64,000 nucleotides of DNA from positions 124,001-188,000 of the forward strand of contig JBAXHT010000004.1 of NCBI GenBank assembly GCA_037138755.1, written 5' to 3'. This document shows, in pieces, positions 18,465 to 27,326 of the stretch (within the stretch, counting starts at the first letter, position 1; the number at the start of each line of letters is the position of its first letter). Position numbers and translations under genes: made by a program. The notes under the pieces are model-generated. The model ran no database searches and was not told where the DNA came from. It saw only the letters and a program-made list of their open reading frames with translations. This stretch comes from Armatimonadota bacterium (GTDB lineage Bacteria > Armatimonadota > Fimbriimonadia > Fimbriimonadales > Fimbriimonadaceae).

Positions 18465-19553
18465 TTACTCAGTTGGGCTTTGCTGGGTGGCGACCACCAG
18501 GATATCCACGGTCTTCAGTTGTTTCGCTAATTCAAGCAGAAGTGAACCCTTCAAAAAGTCTTGGAGCTTGGTGCGGTCACTGTGCCCAAGAATGATCTGG
18601 GTTACGTTGTTATCCTGCACGTATTTGATGATTGATGACGCGACGTCGCCTTTCAAGGTCACCGTTGGAATTCCCAACCGCTCGCAAAGCATAAAGTCGT
18701 CTTGAAGGATGCGAGCCGCCGTCTCCGGTAGCTTTGGTTCCTCAACATAGACTGCTTTGACCTCGCCCTGCATCTTCTGGGCGAGACGCCAGCCCCGACG
18801 AATCATTCTCAAAGAAGACCGCGTCGGAGTAATGCAGATCAACACACGATCGCTTGTTTGCCAGGGCCGAGCAATCCGCTCCCGCTTCCGCCAGGCAATC
18901 AAGTCCTCATCAACACGGCCTGCAATCTCCCGCATGGCCATTTCGCGCAAAGCGTTCAGTTTGACTTCGTCATAACGACCTTTCAGCTCAGTCTCAACCA
19001 GCTCTGTAGGAACAATTTCTCCGCGCTTCACGCGGTTGCGCAAGGCTTGGGGTGTAACATCAACGAGCTCAACTTCATCAGCATGGTGGAACAGACGGTC
19101 GGGAACAGTTTCGACAACCCGACGCCCAGTGATCTCAAAGATATCGTCGTTCAGCGATTCCAGAGCCTCAACGTTCATCGTAGCCAAAACGTGAATCCCT
19201 TTCTGCAAAAGCTCTTCCACGTCTTCCCAACGGTTTGCGTGAGCAGATCCAGAAACGTTGGTGTGCCCAAGGTTGTCGACTAAGACGGTATGCGGTGCCC
19301 GCTTCAAGATCGATGGAATATCAATCTCCCGACCCTCAGTGCCAGCATATTGAAAAACCAATGGTGGAATTGTCGAAAGACCTGCGCTAAAATCTTCCGA
19401 AAGCAATCGGTCTCCTTCGTTGATGATTGCAATAACGCAATCTTCGCCCCGAGCGGCACGGCGACGAGCTTCCTCAATCATCACCTTTGCTTTTCCGACG
19501 CCGGGCGCATAGCCCAAAAAGATCTTGAGTTTTCCAGGAGTGTTGGCTGGCAT
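18465..19553 (-). CDS. KdpD-like sensor (KdpD + USP domains) lacking histidine kinase
   Basis: A 362-residue protein with only the cytoplasmic N-terminal half of the osmosensor KdpD. Residues 8-215 form the KdpD domain: a Walker-A-like GYAPGVGKA at 14-22, Walker B region TVLVDNLGHTN, then RWEDVEELLQKGIHVLATMN. Residues about 240-362 form a universal-stress-protein domain (DRVLICITPTRSSLRMIRRG ... IILGHSDRT). The four membrane helices, GAF, HisKA and ATPase domains of full KdpD are absent. The usual P-loop Thr/Ser after Lys is Ala, so nucleotide hydrolysis may be altered. The KdpD USP domain can bind c-di-AMP in Firmicutes; whether that holds here is unknown. It starts 3 bp after a receiver-protein gene. 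Confidence 0.9.
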   Translation of the reverse strand: MPANTPGKLKIFLGYAPGVGKAKVMIEEARRRAARGEDCVIAIINEGDRLLSEDFSAGLSTIPPLVFQYAGTEGREIDIPSILKRAPHTVLVDNLGHTNVSGSAHANRWEDVEELLQKGIHVLATMNVEALESLNDDIFEITGRRVVETVPDRLFHHADEVELVDVTPQALRNRVKRGEIVPTELVETELKGRYDEVKLNALREMAMREIAGRVDEDLIAWRKRERIARPWQTSDRVLICITPTRSSLRMIRRGWRLAQKMQGEVKAVYVEEPKLPETAARILQDDFMLCERLGIPTVTLKGDVASSIIKYVQDNNVTQIILGHSDRTKLQDFLKGSLLLELAKQLKTVDILVVATQQSPTE

Positions 19554-19556
19554 ACG

Positions 19557-20312
19557 TTAGTCCGCAAGTGAGACCGTCATCATGCGGTCAATCCATTCAG
19601 TATGGCGTTTCAGAAGGGGATCGATCATTAAGGTCGCCGACGAAGGGATCGACTTTTCCTCACGCAGGTGAGTTTCAAGCTCATACTCGCAAAGCGCCTG
19701 GAAGAACCTTTTTCCACAAGGAACATCATCAGAGTCGATGTACGCCTTGATGAGCTCCTGAACCACTGCGGGGAGAATCACCTTGACGTATCGGGGCGAA
19801 TCATCGTTTTGACGCATGACTTCAAACGTACAAGTCAAGTCACCGTAGATATCATCTACAGCTTCTTCGTTCAATTCAAAGTTGAATCCGCCGACGTTTC
19901 GACGAGAGAACTCGCGCGAAACCGTGGTGATCGGAGTATGTTTACCGTCCCGCTCAATTGCTGCTCGAACCGCATCGCGTAGTGCCTCAGGTGCAAATGG
20001 CTTGCGAAGAAAATCCGTCGCGCCTCGGTTCATGGCTTCAAGGGCTGTATCGCAGCCACCAAATCCGGAAACGATAATCACTTTTGCCGAAGGGTCTCGG
20101 CGAATGATTTCCTCCTCAACCTCAATCCCGGTCATGTCCGGCATGCGGTAATCCGAAACAACCACATCGTAGTTGGCGCCATTGCCATAAGCAGCTAGTC
20201 CATCACTACCGTTTTTAGCGGTTGTGACGTTAAATCCAGAGTTAGAAAGAACCAACTCCATCATTTTCAAAATGCAAGATTCGTCGTCGATGACGAGAAC
20301 GTTTGAACTCAA
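19557..20312 (-). CDS. Response regulator with receiver domain and unknown output domain
   Basis: A 251-residue protein. Residues 1-125 are a complete CheY-like receiver: acidic pair D9/D10, phospho-acceptor D54 in VVSDYRMPD, S82 in IIVSGF and K104 in RKPF. Residues about 135-251 hold a mainly helical domain with no helix-turn-helix, kinase or cyclase motif (AVDDIYGDLTCTFEVMRQ; LPAVVQELIKAYID; RHTEWIDRMM). This could be a phosphotransfer-like or anti-sigma-like module; I cannot name it. It is the first gene of the operon with the KdpD-like sensor and gpmA, so it may act with that kinase-less sensor rather than with a classical KdpD-KdpE phosphorelay. Confidence 0.88.
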   Translation of the reverse strand: MSSNVLVIDDESCILKMMELVLSNSGFNVTTAKNGSDGLAAYGNGANYDVVVSDYRMPDMTGIEVEEEIIRRDPSAKVIIVSGFGGCDTALEAMNRGATDFLRKPFAPEALRDAVRAAIERDGKHTPITTVSREFSRRNVGGFNFELNEEAVDDIYGDLTCTFEVMRQNDDSPRYVKVILPAVVQELIKAYIDSDDVPCGKRFFQALCEYELETHLREEKSIPSSATLMIDPLLKRHTEWIDRMMTVSLAD

Positions 20313-20472
20313 ATATCCTCCGTGCTTGCGCCCGCCTTTCTACATACGTTTGAAAAGCCGAAACAGATGTGCACTTCCAAAGATTGATTATGGTTCGTCA
20401 GCTGGGAAGAAGGAACAACGAAAAACAAGATTCTGTAGATTCTATTGATGACACAAGGTTTTTCCGCGAGCG

Positions 20473-20478
20473 TATAAA
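20473..20478 (+). promoter_or_regulatory. Possible -10 box close to a GTG start
   Basis: TATAAA lies eight bases before the GTG at 20487, with no -35 at standard spacing. This fits the same near-leaderless pattern as 11726-11731. Confidence 0.3.
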
Positions 20479-20486
20479 CTAGGGAA

Positions 20487-21167
20487 GTGAAGACACTCAA
20501 AGTGATCGGGATCGGAATCGCGGGAGTTTTTGGATACTTCACGTACAACGTTGTCGCTTTGGCAAACACGCGCGGAAAGGTTGATCCAAGCCTGGATTTC
20601 TCCAAGCCTCGCCACCCTGTGACGCCGGAGATGGCGGCAGAGGTCAAAAACCTCAACCTAAAAACCGCGAAGCTGTTCAAACTTCCGAACACCCGAGGTG
20701 TCGTCACGGCAATCGGCGGAGCGGGCCCCAAGCCGCAGTTCGTTTACGCAATCAAAAAAGGTTGCCCCTGCTCGTTTGATGCCGAGCCACTGATGCAGGC
20801 ACTCTACAAGCACTTTGATCGCCAAATCGAGTTCATCGGAGTCACCGATGCCGAGCAAAAGGACGCCCTAAAGTGGGAAAGCGATCTACGTGTCCCGTAC
20901 TCCGTCGTGAGTAACCCGAAGCTCGAAGTGATGCAGGAGTACCAGTTCCCGGCTTCGGTCTACTGCAGCCTCATCGACACCAGAGGCGTCATCGTCAAGA
21001 GGTGGGCCGGTTACAGTCGTTCCTATCTCGCCGAAATGAACGTCGAAATGGCAAAGCTCCTGAAGCAGGCGCCAAAACCCTTTGACTCTAAGTACGCGCC
21101 CGAGGCGAACACCAGTGGCTGTAGTTTCGAGGGGTACAAGCCAGAATTTACTTCGCCAGAAGGCTAA
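20487..21167 (+). CDS. Membrane-anchored thioredoxin-like / peroxiredoxin-like protein
   Basis: A 226-residue protein starting at GTG with an N-terminal anchor (VIGIGIAGVFGYFTYNVVALA). The outer portion has a thioredoxin-like pattern: strand QFVYAIKKGCPCSFDAEPLM with a CPC motif, helix LMQALYKHF, strand IEFIGVTDAEQ and VPYSVVSNPK. The CPC spacing differs from the CxxC of thioredoxins and recalls AhpC/TSA-like or SCO-like redox proteins, which use one reactive Cys. Two further Cys lie in VYCSLIDTRG and SGCSFEGY. Probably an envelope redox enzyme; partner unknown. The AGGGA just before GTG could also serve as a ribosome site at short spacing. Confidence 0.75.
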   Translation: MKTLKVIGIGIAGVFGYFTYNVVALANTRGKVDPSLDFSKPRHPVTPEMAAEVKNLNLKTAKLFKLPNTRGVVTAIGGAGPKPQFVYAIKKGCPCSFDAEPLMQALYKHFDRQIEFIGVTDAEQKDALKWESDLRVPYSVVSNPKLEVMQEYQFPASVYCSLIDTRGVIVKRWAGYSRSYLAEMNVEMAKLLKQAPKPFDSKYAPEANTSGCSFEGYKPEFTSPEG

Positions 21168-21211
21168 TTGTGGATAACTATTTCTTGCGTCCTTAACATC
21201 AATGGCGCACA

Positions 21212-21547
21212 ATGGACATCATGGGAGTGAAGCTAACCGATCCATACGAGTTCCGAAACGAGTTCATCTCGATCCGATTCCAAAACGGACTTCCTCCGGA
21301 AGTCGGAATCAACGGAGTCCGAGCCGAAGACGTGATCGACGTTCTCATCGCAAAGCTCACCCACTACCAGCAAGGGAATCTGGCGTGCAAAGAGAATGAT
21401 CAAGCTCTAGAGTCGCTAACCGTCGCCCGCGACGCGCTCGTTCGAAGGCGACAAAGAAGGCAAATGCAAGGTGTTTATCACACACTTGCCCCCCACGCAG
21501 ATCGCACGGAAGACCTCCACGAAGAGTTTTCTGCAACTGGAGCCTGA
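21212..21547 (+). CDS. Small protein resembling a phage-associated family
   Basis: A 111-residue soluble protein. The N-terminal half has EFISIRFQNGLPPEVGINGV and a helix (AEDVIDVLIAKLTHYQQ). The C-terminal half has NLACKENDQALESLTVARDA, then RRRQRRQMQGVYHTLAPHA. The order 'CxEN, Ala-Leu helix, Arg-x2-Arg, GVxxT, H' recalls, from memory, small uncharacterised proteins common in tailed phages, which end in RGVEGT-like motifs. I cannot verify this by search. No phage structural genes are nearby. It sits between a thioredoxin-like gene and an M61 peptidase gene on the same strand. An in-frame ATG at 21221 is an alternative start. Confidence 0.6.
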   Translation: MDIMGVKLTDPYEFRNEFISIRFQNGLPPEVGINGVRAEDVIDVLIAKLTHYQQGNLACKENDQALESLTVARDALVRRRQRRQMQGVYHTLAPHADRTEDLHEEFSATGA

Positions 21548-21593
21548 CCCCGACGACTAGAATTACTGGTACAGTTCGGGTTAAACTCGCGCC

Positions 21594-23366
21594 ATGCGAG
21601 CAATCTTCTTCACGGCACTTTCTCTCGTTGCCGCCACCAGCCTTGCCGAACTGAAGTACACCGTGTATCCGGGTTCGGCGGAGAACAAGCTCAAAGTCGA
21701 ACTTGAAGTCGTCTCCCAAGGCGACAAGGTTTTTTTCCAAATCCCGAACTGGGCGCCGGGCTCATATCGATATGACGACGTGTGGAAAAGGGTGAGCGAC
21801 GTAAAGGCAGAAGGCGGAGTGACCGTCAAGACCGAAGGCATAAACCCGCTGATCACAACATGGAGCATCCCGGCGACGAAAGGGAAGTCAGTGACGATCA
21901 GCTACGAAATCCCCGTCCAGTACGCCAACAGCACTGGGCACTTCTCTGGTCCTTCGTTCTACATGTACCCAGTCGGCCGGACCCAAGAGCCCTGCCAGGT
22001 GGAATTCAAGTTCGCAGCCGGGACTCCAATCATCACCGGAATGAATCCGGTGAGAGGTAATCAGGCTCTCTACAAAGTCCCAACGTACGATGTCCTGGCC
22101 GACAACCCAGTTACTTGGGGCGACTACACGCTGGATACTTACAAGTCATTCGGCAAGACCCACTACATTGCGTATCGCGGAGTCCCGAAGAAGGATGTCG
22201 ATCGCGCCTACGTCATCAAAGCATGTAAGTTCGTGACAGACATGGAAGCCGACTTCTTTGGCAAGGCAGTCCCGTACGATCGATACGTGTGGCACTTCAG
22301 CGTCAACGACGCTCCAGATGGTGCGGGTGGCCTTGAGCACCTTTCCAGTACTGAAATCAGCCTTGCTAGTGGAGTTGGACCAGGCGCGGTAAGTGTTCTC
22401 TCTCACGAATTCTTTCATTTGTGGAATGTAAAGCGCATCCGTTCAAAGATTCTGGGCCCCTTTGACTACACCACCCAACCCCAAACTGGAGCCCTATGGT
22501 GGCTTGAAGGTGTCACCGACTACTACGCCCACACGCTCCTGGGTCGGTACGGATGGTATGGCAAGAATGAGCGACACCCTGACCCAATTGCTAAGTTGTA
22601 CGCCGACGCTGTTCAAAACCTGAGCGCCGTCCGGGCGAGGCCGGCACGACTTGATGTCTCGCCATACGAATCAAGCTATCGCGTCCGTGACGCCTCGAAC
22701 GGGCGTGGAAATAGCCAAGGCTACCAAGTCAGCTATTACGATACTGGATGGCTTGTGGGCATGGTTCTTGACATCGAAATGCTCGATCAAACCAACGGAA
22801 AACGAAGCCTCGACGATGTCGAACTTGCCCTTTGGGACCAGTGCCGAGACGACAAACCTGGCTTCGAGGAAGGAGACATCCGTCGCCACCTAGTAAGGTT
22901 CGGTGGCTACCTCATGGGCACATTCTACGACGATGTCGTCATGAAGCCGGGTGAGCTCCCTGTTGAACAACAGCTCGCCAAGATCGGCAAGGAACTGATG
23001 ACCGTCGATGAGAAGTTCGGCTCAATTCCATTCTCGCTGCGCGTCAGTTTGGAAGACAAAGCACCGCGAGTCTCTCTCTCAGAGGACGCAGGAATTCCCC
23101 AGGGTTCCATCGTGACAAAGATCAACGGAACCGACGTCACGGGTGATAACGCACGGGCCCAAACTGGCCTGTACAGATCGCTTCAACGCACCGTTAAAGC
23201 GGGCGATATCCTCAAGGTAACCCTCAAAGAAGGTGAAAAAACTCGAGAAATCAACGTCAAGGTTTCGGAAGGTACGCGAAAGGTCCAAAGGATCGTCTCC
23301 GTCAAAAACCCAACGGAGCGCCAACTGGCACTCCGCAAGGTGTTCGAATCCAAGAAGCGACGTTAG
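21594..23366 (+). CDS. M61-family glycyl aminopeptidase with PDZ domain, secreted
   Basis: A 590-residue exported metallopeptidase. A signal peptide covers about residues 1-18 (FFTALSLVAATSLA). The catalytic region carries GGLEHLSSTE, the zinc motif HEFFH at about 271-275 within SHEFFHLWNVKRIRS, and the downstream Glu in WWLEGVTDYYAHTL, all hallmarks of M61. The C-terminal about 100 residues form a PDZ domain (GIPQGSIVTKINGTDV; VKAGDILKVTLKEG). M61 enzymes cleave N-terminal Gly/Ala-containing peptides in the envelope. Its last 4 bp overlap the convergent unknown gene at 23363. Confidence 0.95.
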   Translation: MRAIFFTALSLVAATSLAELKYTVYPGSAENKLKVELEVVSQGDKVFFQIPNWAPGSYRYDDVWKRVSDVKAEGGVTVKTEGINPLITTWSIPATKGKSVTISYEIPVQYANSTGHFSGPSFYMYPVGRTQEPCQVEFKFAAGTPIITGMNPVRGNQALYKVPTYDVLADNPVTWGDYTLDTYKSFGKTHYIAYRGVPKKDVDRAYVIKACKFVTDMEADFFGKAVPYDRYVWHFSVNDAPDGAGGLEHLSSTEISLASGVGPGAVSVLSHEFFHLWNVKRIRSKILGPFDYTTQPQTGALWWLEGVTDYYAHTLLGRYGWYGKNERHPDPIAKLYADAVQNLSAVRARPARLDVSPYESSYRVRDASNGRGNSQGYQVSYYDTGWLVGMVLDIEMLDQTNGKRSLDDVELALWDQCRDDKPGFEEGDIRRHLVRFGGYLMGTFYDDVVMKPGELPVEQQLAKIGKELMTVDEKFGSIPFSLRVSLEDKAPRVSLSEDAGIPQGSIVTKINGTDVTGDNARAQTGLYRSLQRTVKAGDILKVTLKEGEKTREINVKVSEGTRKVQRIVSVKNPTERQLALRKVFESKKRR

Positions 23367-24124
23367 AGCAACATCGCGCGGGCGGCATCTGTTCCAAGCC
23401 GCTCGCGCCACTTATCCAGCAGGTGAGTGTTTGTCACTCGTCCAGTAGACTCGTCGTAGGTGCGAATAAACGAAAGCAATTTCGATCCGTCCGCACTCAA
23501 CACAAACGGTGGAACCGCGTTACCTTCACCAATTAAGTATCCGGAAATTGGGTCCCGGACCAGCTTTGTGATCGACTCAGTCAGCAAATCGGGATTCGTT
23601 TCGTTGAACCAGCTAAGCTCGTGGTGCGAGCGCATCCCACTCACGCTGTCCCAAGTCCACACAAAGTAGCGATCCCCAACCATGTAGTGAGCGCAGATGT
23701 GCTGAGGCAGGCCCGGAACCATGGCTCGCAGCTCTGCCCGCTGGACGAACGGGAAGAATGTTGAGTTATCGAGTGCTCGGCAAGCTACCGGCGCCGAGAG
23801 CCCCTCAATTTCTCTCAGTGAGATCACCCGAAGCGTTGGGACCACGTCCTTGACGTTGCTAAGAACCACGTTTGAGTCATCAACCAAAACGGGGTTTGAG
23901 TAGCGTTCAATAATGACCAACGCGGCATGATCGCGATTGCGCGAGATCACCGTTTCCGGAACCGGAACTTGGTCGACGGTCTGAAATTGGAACCCCTTTG
24001 GCGACTTCCAATCCTTCGAACCCCAAGGTGAAAACCGGGGGGTCTTTGCTAACAGCGATACAAGCCGAGTTTCCTGACTTTTCGGGAGCCCAGTTGAACT
24101 CAAAACAGCAGAATGCATGAACAT
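23363..24124 (-). CDS. Hypothetical protein
   Basis: A 253-residue protein I do not recognise. It has no signal peptide or membrane segment. Several beta-strand-like stretches alternate with loops (HAALVIIERYSNPVLVDDSN; PFVLSADGSKLLSFIRTYDE), suggesting an all-beta or mixed fold. The phrase ICAHYMVGDRYFVWTWDS is distinctive. It converges on the M61 peptidase gene (4 bp overlap) and is divergent from the sugar transporter operon, so the context does not give a role. Confidence 0.65.
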   Translation of the reverse strand: MFMHSAVLSSTGLPKSQETRLVSLLAKTPRFSPWGSKDWKSPKGFQFQTVDQVPVPETVISRNRDHAALVIIERYSNPVLVDDSNVVLSNVKDVVPTLRVISLREIEGLSAPVACRALDNSTFFPFVQRAELRAMVPGLPQHICAHYMVGDRYFVWTWDSVSGMRSHHELSWFNETNPDLLTESITKLVRDPISGYLIGEGNAVPPFVLSADGSKLLSFIRTYDESTGRVTNTHLLDKWRERLGTDAARAMLL

Positions 24125-24227
24125 ATCTTACGGAATGTGTGAGGTTTTCCAACCTAAAACCCTCAAACCCGGTATTAAACCCCGCACCCTTGCGGAGACC
24201 GACCATTAACTGTTAAGCTAACCCCCC

Positions 24228-25112
24228 ATGAGTCCTAAGGCGCGAGAAAACTTGACGGGCTATTTATTCATCTCGCCGTGGCTGATTGGATTCTTCGTCT
24301 TTACGCTCTGGCCATTCCTACGTTCCTTCTATCTCAGCTTCTGCAACTACAACATCGTCCAACCGCCCAAGTTCATTGGATTGGCGAACTACCAGATGAT
24401 GCTGTTCAACGACGAGCTCTTTTACAAATCGCTTTGGGTGACTCTGCGCTACGCTATCGTCGCCGTCCCGCTCACCTTGGTTGTAGGTGTTGCCCTTGCC
24501 CTTCTTCTCAACCTCAACGTCAAGGGAATTGCCGTTTTCCGCACCATCTTCTATCTCCCCTCTATCGTGCCGACCGTGGCTATGACCTCCATTTTCATGT
24601 GGATTTTGAATCCGCAAGTAGGAATGGTCAATCGGATTCTGGCTGTATTTGGTGTTACCGGCCCAGCTTGGCTGAGCGATCCGGTATGGACACCGTGGAC
24701 CCTCATTTTCATGGCGGTCTGGGCCGCTGGAGGCTCGATGGTGACCTACCTCGCAGGTCTCAAAGACATCCCGATGTACCTCTACGAAGCCGCCACCTTA
24801 GATGGAGCGAGTGCCTTCCGTAAAATGAAGATGATCACCCTTCCGATGCTCTCACCGGTGATCTTCTTCAACCTTGTTATGAGCGTCATCGGCACGTTCC
24901 AGTACTTCACCCAAGCCTTCGTCATCTCCAACGGCTCCGGCGGCCCGGAAGACTCGACGCTGTTTTACGCTCTCTACATGTTCCGCCGATGTTGGAAGTA
25001 TATGGATATGGGCTACGGAAGCGCGATGGCGTGGGTGCTGTTCGTGATTGTCATGGTATCCACCGGCCTGATCTTCCGGACTCAAAAGAGGTGGGTGCAC
25101 TATGGGCGTTAA
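24228..25112 (+). CDS. Sugar ABC transporter permease (UgpA/MalF type)
   Basis: A 294-residue integral membrane protein with about six helices (LFISPWLIGFFVFTLWPFL; VAVPLTLVVGVALALLL; AVFRTIFYLPSIVPTVAMTS). The EAA loop is YEAATLDGASAFRKMKMITL, the contact site for the transporter ATPase. It imports an oligosaccharide or similar carbohydrate together with the binding protein and second permease that follow. It overlaps the binding-protein gene by 11 bp. No ATPase gene is in the cluster, so a shared MsiK-like ATPase elsewhere is expected. Confidence 0.95.
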   Translation: MSPKARENLTGYLFISPWLIGFFVFTLWPFLRSFYLSFCNYNIVQPPKFIGLANYQMMLFNDELFYKSLWVTLRYAIVAVPLTLVVGVALALLLNLNVKGIAVFRTIFYLPSIVPTVAMTSIFMWILNPQVGMVNRILAVFGVTGPAWLSDPVWTPWTLIFMAVWAAGGSMVTYLAGLKDIPMYLYEAATLDGASAFRKMKMITLPMLSPVIFFNLVMSVIGTFQYFTQAFVISNGSGGPEDSTLFYALYMFRRCWKYMDMGYGSAMAWVLFVIVMVSTGLIFRTQKRWVHYGR

Positions 25113-26484
25113 TCATTGGGGACCTAGAAATGCCAAGTTCTGGCTCCACAAAGTGAAACCGCTGGTAGCTGTTGCGCTCATAGCCATACTCGGATTCCCA
25201 CTGCTCACCGCTAGCATGCCTGGAACAAACTATAAGAATCGTGAGAAGATAAAGTTCTGGCACCGCTGGGGTGGCGAATGGGAAAAAGTTGTTTACAAAA
25301 TTGCGAAGGAATTCAACGAATCCCAGACCCAATATGAAGTCGTCCCGATGTTCGTCACGGGTGCCGGTTCTGAAACCAAGTTCATCCTCAGCGCAACCGG
25401 CGGAGACCCCTGCGATGTCATGTCGATCTGGAACGGCGGCCTTGCTCCCCTCGCCGCCGCAGACCTCCTCACACCCCTAGAAACTCTAATGACTCCGGAG
25501 GAGCTGACCTATTTCCAAACCAAAACCTATCCGGCGGTGCGCCAAAGCGGTCAGTTTAGGGGCAAAACGTACGGGATCACAATTGGGGCCGACCTCTTTG
25601 GCTACTACGTCAACGCCGACCACCTCCGCGAAGTGGGAATCGACCCGGACAAGCCTCCCAAAACCTTTTCCGAGCTCGTCGCTATGGGCAAGAAGCTCGA
25701 AAAGAAGGATGCCAACGGCGGCCTTCAAAGGATGGGCCTAAACGTCGCCTCGCTCCAAACCCACTCCTACGCCTTCGGTTCAGGATTTTGGGACGACAAA
25801 GCCAAGCAGCTCCGCCTTAACACCCCCGACATGGTTGCCGCCCTCACTGCCATGGCGGACCAGCGCAAACTTGTTGGATTTCAAAACGCCCAGCGATTCT
25901 GGGCAAGCCAAAACACGGGCTCGAGTACCGGAGCATGGCCGTTCATTGACGGCGCCGTCAGCATCACCTACGACGGCCAATGGCGCGTCGAAGAAATTCG
26001 CAAGTACAAACCCGACATGGACTACCGAGTCTGGCCCGTCCCACCACCCGAAGGCGGCAACCCCCTCCCGGGCAGCATCGGCGGTAACTTCATGATCATC
26101 CCCGCCGCCGCCAAAAACAAGAAGGGAGCCTTCGAGTGGCTCAAATTCTGGAGCGGGCTAACCAACCCCAACCGCGCCGCCAAGTTCGAAAACTGGGGTG
26201 GCTGGATCCCGCTCAGTCCCGACGTCGCCCACTCTCCGACCTACGAGGCCTACGTCAAAGCCAACCCTCGTTTCCAAACCTTCATCGACATCCTCGACGG
26301 CCCGAACGTTCACGCCTACCCGCCAGTCTCCTACCTCGGCTTCCTCCTAGACCAGCTCCAACGTGCCGAAGACGCTGCCCTTCGAGGCTCAAAAACTCCA
26401 AAAGTTGCCCTCGACGAACTAAAACAGAACGTCGACAAAGAACTCAAACGACGCAAGGAGATGGGTTTCGATGACTCGCTTTAA
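25102..26484 (+). CDS. Carbohydrate ABC transporter substrate-binding protein (family 1)
   Basis: A 460-residue extracellular solute-binding protein. A hydrophobic N-terminal segment (LVAVALIAILGFPLLTASM) follows a basic stretch and can act as signal peptide or anchor; there is no lipobox Cys. The mature part has typical family features: IKFWHRWGGEWEKVVYKIAK, VVPMFVTGAG, VMSIWNGGLAPLAAADLLTP, GKTYGITIGADLFGYYVNAD and the late GGNFMIIPAAAKNKKGAFEW. It sits between the two permease genes (11 and 14 bp overlaps), an unusual order since the binding protein usually comes first. Substrate unknown. Confidence 0.95.
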   Translation: MGVNHWGPRNAKFWLHKVKPLVAVALIAILGFPLLTASMPGTNYKNREKIKFWHRWGGEWEKVVYKIAKEFNESQTQYEVVPMFVTGAGSETKFILSATGGDPCDVMSIWNGGLAPLAAADLLTPLETLMTPEELTYFQTKTYPAVRQSGQFRGKTYGITIGADLFGYYVNADHLREVGIDPDKPPKTFSELVAMGKKLEKKDANGGLQRMGLNVASLQTHSYAFGSGFWDDKAKQLRLNTPDMVAALTAMADQRKLVGFQNAQRFWASQNTGSSTGAWPFIDGAVSITYDGQWRVEEIRKYKPDMDYRVWPVPPPEGGNPLPGSIGGNFMIIPAAAKNKKGAFEWLKFWSGLTNPNRAAKFENWGGWIPLSPDVAHSPTYEAYVKANPRFQTFIDILDGPNVHAYPPVSYLGFLLDQLQRAEDAALRGSKTPKVALDELKQNVDKELKRRKEMGFDDSL

Positions 26485-27319
26485 CAAAATCCTCGCCTAT
26501 ATCGCACTGGCCTGCCTCAGCATTCCGCCAATGCTCCCGCTCGTCTGGATGATCTCGACGTCCCTCAAAACCAACGAGCAGATCTACACCAAAGGCGAGG
26601 GGACCACCACCCAAGGCTTCTCATTTGCGAGCCTGATTCCGCACCCCGTCGCCTGGAACAACTACCCTGACTCCCTCGAGACCATCCCCTTCATGGTCTA
26701 CCTCCGAAACACGGTTTTCCTCTGCGTCTGCATCGTCGTCGCCGCCGTCATCAGCTCCTCAATCGTCGCCTACGGCTTCGCCAGAATCAACTTCAAAGGC
26801 TCCAAAATGTGGTTCGGAATCATGCTTGCCACCATGGCCCTGCCCGGCCAGGTGACGATGATTCCCAACTTCGCCCTCTTCCGCACCCTCGGCTGGTACG
26901 GCACATACCTCCCGCTCATCGTCCCCGCGATGTGCGCAACCCCCTTCTTCGTCTTCCTCCTCAGCCAGTTCTTCAAAACCCTCCCCGAAGAAATGGCCGA
27001 ATCCGCCAAAGTCGACGGCGCCAATGACTGGGTCATCTTCTGTCGCCTCATCATCCCCCTTAGCAAACCCGCTCTCGCTACCTGCGCCCTCTTCGCCTTC
27101 CTCGGAACCTGGAACGACTTCCTCGGACCCCTGCTCTACATCAGCGACGCCAGCAAATACACCCTCGCCTACGGCCTCCAACAGTTCGTGAACAACCCCT
27201 ACGTAAACTGGATGCAACTCATGGCCGCCAGCACCCTCTTCACCCTCCCCATCATCATCCTCTTCTTCTTCGCCCAGAAAACCTTTATTCAAGGAATATC
27301 GACGACCGGCGGGAAGTAG
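26471..27319 (+). CDS. Sugar ABC transporter permease (UgpE/MalG type)
   Basis: A 282-residue permease with about six helices (YIALACLSIPPMLPLVWMIS; FLCVCIVVAAVISSSIVAYG; AQKTFIQGISTTGG end). The ATPase-docking loop is MAESAKVDGANDWVIFCRLI followed by IPLSKPALATCALFAFLG. The C-terminal QGISTTGGK is the usual MalG/UgpE tail. It overlaps the binding-protein gene by 14 bp. From here to about 28.6 kb, codons end in C far more than in neighbouring plus-strand genes. Confidence 0.95.
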   Translation: MTRFNKILAYIALACLSIPPMLPLVWMISTSLKTNEQIYTKGEGTTTQGFSFASLIPHPVAWNNYPDSLETIPFMVYLRNTVFLCVCIVVAAVISSSIVAYGFARINFKGSKMWFGIMLATMALPGQVTMIPNFALFRTLGWYGTYLPLIVPAMCATPFFVFLLSQFFKTLPEEMAESAKVDGANDWVIFCRLIIPLSKPALATCALFAFLGTWNDFLGPLLYISDASKYTLAYGLQQFVNNPYVNWMQLMAASTLFTLPIIILFFFAQKTFIQGISTTGGK

Positions 27320-27326
27320 GAACAAG

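Noticed and set aside
18465-19553. Full KdpD histidine kinase
   Set aside because: The frame ends after the USP domain, with a 15 bp gap to gpmA; no kinase domain is encoded nearby in any frame, so it is not a frameshifted full-length KdpD.
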